Positions 6,155 through 10,211 of a stretch of 10,211 bases of DNA are shown piece by piece. The position numbers and the translations under genes were made by a program. The DNA is from Actinomycetota bacterium (GTDB taxonomy: Bacteria; Actinomycetota; UBA4738; HRBIN12). Position 1 is the first letter of the stretch, and each line of letters opens with the position of its first letter. The notes below the pieces were generated by a model. It was not told the origin of the DNA. It was given only the letters and a program-made list of their open reading frames with translations, and searched no databases. Where the stretch lies: positions 1 through 10,211 of the forward strand of contig VAYX01000119.1 of the NCBI GenBank assembly GCA_005885325.1, given 5' to 3'.

Positions 6155-6364
6155 GTGGCGCAGGGCACCATCAGGGACTTCGACGACGCCGAACGGACCG
6201 GAACACTGCTGACCGATGACCGCACCGAGGTCCACATCGACCCGACATCGGTGGAGGGAGCGGGGATCAGGTACCTGCGCATCGGGCAGCGGGTGAAGTT
6301 CGACCTCGTCGAGGAGGGCGGGCGCAAGCTGGCCCGGACCCTTCGGATCGTCACCTTCGACTAG
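6155..6364 (+). CDS. Degenerate cold-shock-domain protein
   Basis: 69 residues matching the cold-shock-domain framework: GTIRDFDDAERTGTLL at 4-19, then EVHIDPTSVEGAGIRYLRIGQRVKF around 25-49 and a last strand at about 58-68 (KLARTLRIVTF). The spacing is that of CspA, but the nucleic-acid-binding residues are gone: RNP1, usually K-G-(F/Y)-G-F-I, is R-T-G-T-L-L, RNP2, usually V-F-V-H, is T-E-V-H-I-D, and the Trp of the first strand is Asp. The fold is likely kept while single-strand stacking is lost. I recall similar variants in actinobacteria, annotated simply as cold-shock protein. The GTG start at 6155 has a perfect AGGAGG at 6145-6150 that shares a base with the cofC stop, so co-expression with cofC is likely. 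The 3' end overlaps hup by 14 bases in convergent orientation. Confidence 0.75.
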   Translation: MAQGTIRDFDDAERTGTLLTDDRTEVHIDPTSVEGAGIRYLRIGQRVKFDLVEEGGRKLARTLRIVTFD

Positions 6365-6665
6365 ACGACCGGGCCACGGTCCGGCGGCGGCGGGCCACCA
6401 TCTCCTTGAACTCCTTGCCGGGGATGAACCAGGGCAGGTCCCGGGCGGGAACGACGATCGGCGTGGCCGGCTTGCGAGGGTTACGGGCCACCCGGCGGTT
6501 CCGGCGCTTGCGCTCGAACGTCCCGAACCCCACGAGCGAGACGCGCTCCCCCTTGGACACGGTATCCCGGATGACCTTGATCGCCGCATCGATCGTGCGG
6601 CCGATATCCGCCTTGCTCGAGCCGGTCCGCTTGGCGATCTCCGCGATGAGGCCGTTCTTGTTCAT
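6351..6665 (-). CDS. hup: HU-family nucleoid DNA-binding protein
   Basis: 104 residues. The N-terminal helical part (MNKNGLIAEIAKRTGSSKAD, 1-20, to about 40) is the dimerisation region, followed by the HU signature SLVGFGTFERKRRNRRVARN (43-62), the beta-arm with Pro63 and Pro66 region (RNPRKPATPIVVPA), and the closing PGKEFKEMV (82-90). A short basic tail (ARRRRTVARSSSRR) follows; it is much shorter than the long Lys/Ala tails of mycobacterial HupB. HU bends DNA and compacts the nucleoid as a dimer. The start at 6665 has purine-rich AAGGGCGG upstream, and a good promoter (TTGACC, 18 bases, TACGTT) precedes it. It is transcribed towards and overlaps the end of the cold-shock gene. Its position beside cofC is consistent with the hup-cofC-ddl neighbourhood of other actinobacteria. 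Confidence 0.95.
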   Translation of the reverse strand: MNKNGLIAEIAKRTGSSKADIGRTIDAAIKVIRDTVSKGERVSLVGFGTFERKRRNRRVARNPRKPATPIVVPARDLPWFIPGKEFKEMVARRRRTVARSSSRR

Positions 6666-6697
6666 GGGATCCGCCCTTCCCCCAGGCCGATGATTGC

Positions 6698-6727
6698 AAC
6701 GTAACGACCTTGGGGGTGGCTGGTCAA
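6698..6727 (-). promoter_or_regulatory. Promoter of hup
   Basis: Minus strand: TTGACC (6727-6722, 5 of 6 to TTGACA), an 18-base spacer, TACGTT (6703-6698, fits TANNNT). The start point would be near 6692, giving a leader of roughly 26 bases with the AAGGGCGG ribosome-binding site. This is the strongest housekeeping-type promoter in the window, as expected for an abundant protein. Confidence 0.65.
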
Positions 6728-6756
6728 TTCCGCAGACGCCGTGGCACCATTGCGCC

Positions 6757-7401
6757 ATGCGGCGGACGGTGATCGCGACGGCCCTGGCGGCGATGGCGCT
6801 CGTGGCGTGCTCGACCGGCAAGAACCGGGACTTCGCCAGGTACTACGACCCTGAAGGTCTGTTCAGCGCGAACCTTCCGGCGGCCAACGACATCGCCGTG
6901 GCGCCGTCCGAGCCCCCTTCGCAGGGACCCTCCGTCCTGACCGGGGTGGTCTCCACGCCTCCCGCTCCATCCCCGTCGCCCTCGAGTGGGTTCGGCGGTG
7001 GTCTGACCGACCTGGCCGCCCAGACGACGGAGACGCAAGACCAGACGGTGTACGAGGCGCTGGCCGTCACGACGGGCACCTTCCAGGACCTTCCGCAGAT
7101 GGCCCTGGCGTTCCTGACCGGCAATCCGGTCGTAGACGTGCAGAACGAACAGGAGATGCGGCTCGGTGGGAACGCCGGGGAGCTGATCGTGGCCGACGTC
7201 GTACGACAGGGCCAGAAGGTGGCCGGCGTCGCGGCCACCTTCACCCTGGGCCAGCAGGGCGTGGGGTACATCGTCCTGGCGATCTTCCCTCCGGGAGACT
7301 GGGCGAACGAGCGGTCGGACTTCCTCAAGGTGGTGGCTTCCTTCCGGCCGGGCGTTCCGCCGGGGATGCGGGCCTTCCCTCTGGCCGGCATGGCTGCCTG
7401 A
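6757..7401 (+). CDS. Putative lipoprotein with Pro/Ser-rich linker, possible PsbP/Mog1-like domain
   Basis: 214 residues. Residues 1-18 (MRRTVIATALAAMALVAC) form a lipoprotein signal peptide with lipobox L-V-A-C, so the mature protein would be lipidated on Cys18 and held on the outer face of the membrane. The segment YYDPEGLFSANLPAAN (29-44) resembles the opening strand of PsbP/Mog1-like (DUF1795-type) lipoproteins. It is interrupted by a low-complexity Pro/Ser/Gly stretch (51-82). The remaining part (about 98-197) alternates strands and helices and ends in FLKVVASFRP, also typical of that fold. Function is unknown. The ATG at 6757 is chosen because it starts the signal peptide; no Shine-Dalgarno precedes it, while CACCAT lies seven to twelve bases upstream, so leaderless expression is possible. 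It is divergent from hup. Confidence 0.75.
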   Translation: MRRTVIATALAAMALVACSTGKNRDFARYYDPEGLFSANLPAANDIAVAPSEPPSQGPSVLTGVVSTPPAPSPSPSSGFGGGLTDLAAQTTETQDQTVYEALAVTTGTFQDLPQMALAFLTGNPVVDVQNEQEMRLGGNAGELIVADVVRQGQKVAGVAATFTLGQQGVGYIVLAIFPPGDWANERSDFLKVVASFRPGVPPGMRAFPLAGMAA

Positions 7402-7413
7402 TAGCATCGGACG

Positions 7414-7435
7414 GCCCGGCCCTTGGCGGCCGGGC
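7414..7435. terminator. GC-rich hairpin after the lipoprotein gene
   Basis: GCCCGGCC (7414-7421), six-base loop cttggc, GGCCGGGC (7428-7435): a perfect 8-bp stem 13 bases after the lipoprotein stop and six bases before the tRNA. There is no T-run, as is common for terminators in high-GC actinobacteria. It could instead be a processing element in the tRNA leader. Its stem sequence is shared with the inverted repeat in ddl. Confidence 0.45.
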
Positions 7436-7441
7436 GACGTT

Positions 7442-7515
7442 TGGCCCGTGGGGTAACGGTAGCCCGACTGACTCTGGATCAGTTAGTCCTGGTTCGAATC
7501 CAGGCGGGCCAGCCA
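7442..7515 (+). tRNA. tRNA-Gln (anticodon CTG), CCA encoded
   Basis: Full cloverleaf by hand: acceptor TGGCCCG (7442-7448) pairs with CGGGCCA (7505-7511); D stem GGG (7451-7453) with CCC (7463-7465); anticodon stem ACTGA (7467-7471) with TCAGT (7479-7483), loop CTCTGGA with anticodon CTG at 7474-7476; T stem CCTGG (7488-7492) with CCAGG (7500-7504) and loop TTCGAAT. G7512 is the discriminator, and CCA at 7513-7515 is encoded. The U1-A72 end pair is typical of bacterial tRNA-Gln. It reads CAG codons. No second tRNA is adjacent. Confidence 0.95.
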
Positions 7516-7556
7516 ATCGGCTCGCGCACCCCTTCACCTCTCTTCGCCACGCCGAA

Positions 7557-7582
7557 GTTCCTTGCCATGAACCCATGGGTAT
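7557..7582 (+). promoter_or_regulatory. Candidate sigma-B/F-type (stress) promoter
   Basis: GGGTAT at 7577-7582 is an exact match to the -10 of SigB/SigF-class promoters. GTTCCT at 7557-7562 is a partial match (GTT) to GTTTAA, with a 14-base spacer. The start point would be near 7589, leaving a leader of about 38 bases with the AAAGGAG site. No good TTGACA/TANNNT pair is seen in the same 110-base gap. The assignment rests mainly on the -10. Confidence 0.45.
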
Positions 7583-7626
7583 GGGGCAGACGAAGAACGA
7601 GTAGATGAGTGGAAAGGAGATCCGCG

Positions 7627-7860
7627 ATGACCGAGCAGACCCCCGCACCGGTCGGCCCCGACTTCGCCCGTGGACAGGAAGAGGATGAGGACGCGCCGGA
7701 GAAGCACCGCAAGCCCCGGTTCCCCCGAGGGCAGGAGATGGAGGTTCCCGACGAGCAGCATCGCCACGAGGGCGACTTCGCCGCCGGCCAGGAGGAGAAG
7801 CCGCATCACCCCGAGGGCGGGGACCACGGTCGGTTCAGCAAGGGACAGGACGACCGGTAA
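7627..7860 (+). CDS. Hydrophilin-like four-repeat protein (F-x-x-G-Q-E motif), unknown function
   Basis: 77 residues, made almost entirely of charged and small residues, with no Cys, Trp, Tyr, Ile, Leu or Asn and 9 Gly. Four copies of F-x-x-G-Q-(E/D) start at Phe13, Phe32, Phe51 and Phe70, exactly 19 residues apart (ARGQE, PRGQE, AAGQE, SKGQD). Between them lie acidic and His/Pro-rich linkers (such as PEKHRK, PDEQHRHE, PHHPEGGDH). Such composition predicts a disordered, very soluble protein. By design it resembles hydrophilins, for example Bacillus GsiB, a SigB-dependent protein of about 20-residue repeats; there is no sequence match. The ATG at 7627 has AAAGGAG (7613-7619) at seven bases, and a GGGTAT box lies about 45 bases upstream, consistent with stress control. 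It is a single gene, convergent with ctaF. The protein is probably cytoplasmic, as no signal peptide is present. A stress-protectant role is inference. Confidence 0.8.
   Translation: MTEQTPAPVGPDFARGQEEDEDAPEKHRKPRFPRGQEMEVPDEQHRHEGDFAAGQEEKPHHPEGGDHGRFSKGQDDR
7657..7857 (+). repeat. Coding tandem repeat, 57-bp period, 3.5 units
   Basis: Phe codons of the F-x-x-G-Q motif fall at 7663, 7720, 7777 and 7834, i.e. every 57 bases. Only the motif core is conserved at DNA level (for example gacttcgcccgtggacagga versus gacttcgccgccggccagga); the linkers have diverged, so this is an old duplication and not a recent slippage array. Confidence 0.85.
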
Positions 7861-7868
7861 GGAGCGGC

Positions 7869-7885
7869 GGCGAGCAGTCCTCGCC
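7869..7885. terminator. Possible bidirectional terminator hairpin
   Basis: GGCGAG (7869-7874), loop cagtc, CTCGCC (7880-7885): a perfect 6-bp stem in the 32-base gap between the convergent stops of the repeat-protein gene and ctaF. There is no T-run. Position favours a terminator; strength is modest. Confidence 0.35.
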
Positions 7886-7892
7886 CGACCAG

Positions 7893-8276
7893 CTAGCTTC
7901 GGCTCTCCCGCATCAGGCCCAACACCGCCAGGGCCGTGACACCGAGCCCGACGGGCAACAGGAGCAGGCCGTACACGAGGCTAGCCCCGACCGTGATCGA
8001 GCCGAGGACCAGGACCACTGGCCAGGTGCTCGCGGCCGGGAACGTGCCGAGCTCCTGCCCGGCGGCTCGGTCCGGTCTGGCGTCCGGATCGTCCTCCAGG
8101 GTTCGAGTCCGCACGGCCCCGTGGAGCACGAGGTAGCCGGCGACGATGAGCGGCATGAGCGAGAACGACCACAGTAGGAGCGTCCCGGCCGGCTCGAACG
8201 TGACGAACCAGTAGATCGTGCCCGAGATCGCCCCGAAGGCGGACAGCGCGAGCATCATCCATGCGGCGGTCCTCAC
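7893..8276 (-). CDS. ctaF: Cytochrome c oxidase subunit IV (actinobacterial CtaF)
   Basis: 127 residues with four hydrophobic segments: about 6-24, 32-53, 84-103 and 105-122. The first hairpin contains YWFVTFEPAGT (22-32), and the middle loop has EDDPDARPDRAAGQELGTF (61-79) followed by STWPVVLVLG (83-92), the arrangement of the small actinobacterial subunit IV, slightly shorter than the usual 130-140 residues. It is a structural subunit of the aa3 oxidase in the cytoplasmic membrane. The start is a GTG at 8276 whose bases overlap the ctaD stop (GTGA), so it is translated with ctaD. A longer open frame upstream is antisense-type shadow over ctaD and is not part of this protein. Confidence 0.85.
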   Translation of the reverse strand: MRTAAWMMLALSAFGAISGTIYWFVTFEPAGTLLLWSFSLMPLIVAGYLVLHGAVRTRTLEDDPDARPDRAAGQELGTFPAASTWPVVLVLGSITVGASLVYGLLLLPVGLGVTALAVLGLMRESRS

Positions 8277-9913
8277 GGAGCGAGCTCCGGATGGCGCAGG
8301 TCGAAGGCCGGGCGTTCCGAGCGGATCGGCGGGAGCGCGTCGAAGTTGTGCTCCGGTGGCGGCGACGACGTGACCCACTCGAGCGAGTTGCCGCCCCACG
8401 GGTCGTCCCCCGCCGGGACCCTTCGTCGAAGCGACACCGCCACGTCGGCGAGGAACACGACCACCGCGGAGAACATCACGGCGTAGCCGATCGTGGAAAC
8501 GAGGTTCGGCGTGTCGAACCCGATGTTCGGCGGATAGCTCACGTATCGCCGGGGAAAGCCCCGAAGGCCCAGGACGAACTGCGGCCAGAACGTGAGGTTG
8601 AATCCCACGAACAGCAGCACCGCCACCACCCGCCCCAGCCGCTCGCGGAGCATCGCCCCCGTCATCTTGGGGAACCAGAAGAAGATCCCGGCGAAGATGG
8701 CGAAGACGGACCCGCCCATGATCGTGTAGTGGAAGTGCGCCACGACGAAGTACGAGTCGTTCATGTGGAAGTCGATGGGGGCCGAGGCGAGCATCACCCC
8801 CGTGACCCCACCGATCAGGAAATTCAGCAGGAAGCCCAGGGCGAACAGCATCGGCACCGTGAAGCTGATCTTCCCTTTCCACATCGTGCCGGTCCAGGCG
8901 AAGAACTTGACCCCGGTCGGCACGGCGATGAGCAGCGACATGGCCGAGAAGAATGGGTTGCTCACGACGCCCGTGGTGAACATGTGGTGCGCCCACACGC
9001 CCATCGACAGCGCCCCGATGGCCATCGTGGCCAGCACGAGCCCCAGGTAGCCGAACAACGGCTTCCGGGAGAAGACCGGGATCACCTCGGTGATGATCCC
9101 GAAGAACGGCAAGATGAGGATGTACACCTCCGGGTGGCCAAGGAACCAGAACAGGTGCTGGTACAGGGCCGGGTCGCCGCCCCCGAGGGGGTCGAACGCG
9201 TGCCCGCCCAGCCGGCGGTCGATGAACAGGAGGGCGAAGGCCGCGACGGCCGGAGGGAACGCCACCAGCCCCAGGATGGCGGTGACCACCATGTTCCAGG
9301 TGAAGATGGGTAGGCGCCACATGGTCATGCCCGGGGCCCGCATCAGGAACACCGTCGCCAGGATGTTCACGCCCCCCATGACGTTCGAGATGGCGACGAG
9401 GACGATCCCCAGGATCCACAGGTCCACCCCCACCCCGGGCGAGTACCGCAACTCGGAGAGCGGCGTATAGGCGTACCACCCCATCGCCGCTCCCCCACCC
9501 GCCGATGCCACCCCGGAGAGCAGGATCAGCAGGCCGGCCCCGGCGAAGAACCAGTACGAGGTCAGGTTCAGACGGGGGAACGCCATGTCGGGAGCGCCGA
9601 TCTGCAAGGGGATCAGGTAGTTGGCCAACCCGATCCCGAACGGGGCGACGAACAGGAAGATCATCACCGTGCCGTGGATCGTGAACATGGTGTTGTAGGC
9701 CTGGGTGGACACGACCTGGCGGGCAGGCTCGGCCAGCTCCACGCGCATCAGCCCTGCCAGCGCTCCTCCGACCAGGAAGAAGCCGAACGCCGTCACGCAG
9801 TAGAGGATCCCGACGTTCTTGTGGTCGGTGGAGGTGAGCCGCTCGACCGGGCCCATCCGGTGCGGCGGCTCCTCGGGCTGGGCGGCGACCGGACGTTCCA
9901 ACGTGACGCTCAC
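8273..9913 (-). CDS. ctaD: Cytochrome c oxidase subunit I (aa3 type)
   Basis: 546 residues, twelve-helix heme-copper oxidase catalytic subunit. Ligands are all visible: His80 (TIHGTVM, heme a), His260 and cross-linked Tyr264 in WFLGHPEVY (CuB), His309-His310 in WAHHMFT (CuB), and His393/His395 in HFHYTIMGG (heme a3 and heme a). Proton paths mark it as type A1: Asp109 in GAPDMAFPR at the D-channel mouth, Glu262 in GHPEVY, and Thr333/Lys336 in PTGVKFFAW for the K-channel. It reduces oxygen to water and pumps protons. The GTG start at 9913 overlaps the ctaC stop (GTGA); an upstream in-frame extension would lie inside ctaC. The C-terminal tail (DDPWGGNSLEWVTSSPPPEH, 503-522) is normal for the family. 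Followed by ctaF. Confidence 0.97.
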   Translation of the reverse strand: MSVTLERPVAAQPEEPPHRMGPVERLTSTDHKNVGILYCVTAFGFFLVGGALAGLMRVELAEPARQVVSTQAYNTMFTIHGTVMIFLFVAPFGIGLANYLIPLQIGAPDMAFPRLNLTSYWFFAGAGLLILLSGVASAGGGAAMGWYAYTPLSELRYSPGVGVDLWILGIVLVAISNVMGGVNILATVFLMRAPGMTMWRLPIFTWNMVVTAILGLVAFPPAVAAFALLFIDRRLGGHAFDPLGGGDPALYQHLFWFLGHPEVYILILPFFGIITEVIPVFSRKPLFGYLGLVLATMAIGALSMGVWAHHMFTTGVVSNPFFSAMSLLIAVPTGVKFFAWTGTMWKGKISFTVPMLFALGFLLNFLIGGVTGVMLASAPIDFHMNDSYFVVAHFHYTIMGGSVFAIFAGIFFWFPKMTGAMLRERLGRVVAVLLFVGFNLTFWPQFVLGLRGFPRRYVSYPPNIGFDTPNLVSTIGYAVMFSAVVVFLADVAVSLRRRVPAGDDPWGGNSLEWVTSSPPPEHNFDALPPIRSERPAFDLRHPELAP

Positions 9914-10211
9914 GCCGCCGCCTGTCCGGCCCGCATCTGCGCGAGCCACAGTGCGAACTCGGTCGCCTGAACCACGCGGACGCTGAAGGTCATGTACGCG
10001 TGGTTCAGCCCGCAGAACTCGGCGCACTCCCCGTAAAAGGTCCCCGTCCTCGTTGGCGTGAGGTCGAACACGAAGGTGCGCCCGGGGATCGCGTCGTGCT
10101 TGTACACGAAGTCGGGGACCCAGAACGCATGGATGACATCGTTCGCCGTGAGCACGATCCGGGTGGTCTGCCCGATCGGCAGGACCATCTGCGGCCCCGC
10201 CACGAACTCGC
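9910..10211 (-). CDS. ctaC: Cytochrome c oxidase subunit II, C-terminal part (runs off the window)
   Basis: About the last 99 residues of the cupredoxin domain that carries the CuA centre on the outer face of the membrane and accepts electrons from cytochrome c or the bc1 complex. Ligands seen: His of NDVIHAFWVPDF (codon at about 10129-10131) and the cluster GECAEFCGLNHAYM (about 9988-10029), giving Cys, Glu carbonyl, Cys, His and Met. YKHDAIPGR is the usual following loop. The N-terminus, with the signal sequence and two membrane helices, lies beyond the right edge. The stop overlaps the GTG of ctaD. No heme-binding CXXCH extension is present at the C-terminus, which ends QMRAGQAAA. Confidence 0.95.
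   Translation of the reverse strand, partial: EFVAGPQMVLPIGQTTRIVLTANDVIHAFWVPDFVYKHDAIPGRTFVFDLTPTRTGTFYGECAEFCGLNHAYMTFSVRVVQATEFALWLAQMRAGQAAA

Noticed and set aside
7657..7857. Regular 57-bp spacing as a CRISPR-like or satellite array
   Set aside because: The spacing is in frame, only the coding motif is conserved, and no near-identical repeats or cas genes are present.
8261..9313. Plus-strand 350-residue frame rich in His, Arg and Glu
   Set aside because: Antisense shadow of ctaD; no ribosome-binding site and no domain pattern.
8277..9479. Minus-strand open frame upstream of ctaF in the same frame
   Set aside because: Lies fully within ctaD in another frame and has His/Arg/Gly shadow composition; ctaF proper starts at the GTGA overlap.

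Overview
The window looks like a chromosomal segment of a high-GC actinobacterium (Actinomycetota); I cannot name the genus. Support for this: uniformly GC-rich third codon positions, an actinobacterial-type cytochrome c oxidase subunit IV (CtaF) after ctaC-ctaD, a cofC gene for coenzyme F420, a stand-alone Lrp/AsnC ligand-binding protein almost identical to the one I remember beside ddl in Streptomyces, many GTG starts, 4-base ATGA/GTGA gene overlaps, and several genes that start directly behind a -10 box (leaderless). Most of the window is conserved core, not an obvious island. I see no integrase, transposase, CRISPR array or phage gene.

Layout, left to right. 1-1447 (minus strand): the N-terminus of an exported LolA-like protein, then a coupled three-gene unit read from 1447 leftwards: a 61-aa charged protein, a COG1926-type phosphoribosyltransferase and a small membrane protein. 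1550-1786 (plus): the Lrp/AsnC RAM-domain protein, divergent from that unit. 1809-5402 (minus): ddl (D-Ala-D-Ala ligase), a PLP-dependent trans-sulfuration enzyme overlapping it by 4 bases, a PlsC-type acyltransferase with an apparent CTG start, and a frameshifted bioY (biotin transporter S component). 5501-6364 (plus): cofC and a degenerate cold-shock-domain gene. 6351-6665 (minus): an HU protein whose 3' end overlaps the cold-shock gene. 6757-7401 (plus): a lipoprotein. 7442-7515: tRNA-Gln(CTG) with encoded CCA. 7627-7860 (plus): a 77-aa hydrophilic repeat protein. 7893-10211 (minus): ctaF, ctaD and the 3' part of ctaC.

How the genes fit together. hup, cofC, plsC, ddl and the Lrp-like gene recall the hup-cofC-gpsA-ddl neighbourhood of Mycobacterium and Streptomyces (from memory). 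Here the slot next to ddl holds a PLP enzyme and no gpsA is seen. ctaC-ctaD-ctaF encode core subunits of the aa3-type terminal oxidase, so aerobic respiration is indicated.

Most interesting points: (i) the 77-aa protein is built from four F-x-x-G-Q-(E/D) units with an exact 19-residue (57-bp) period, has no Cys/Trp/Tyr/Ile/Leu/Asn, and lies behind an exact GGGTAT box suggestive of a sigma-B/F stress promoter; it resembles hydrophilins such as Bacillus GsiB in design, not in sequence; (ii) bioY is broken in a way explained by a deletion between GGGC direct repeats; (iii) a perfect 19-bp inverted repeat lies inside the ddl coding sequence, and a hairpin with a similar stem precedes the tRNA; (iv) the cold-shock protein has lost its RNP aromatic residues.
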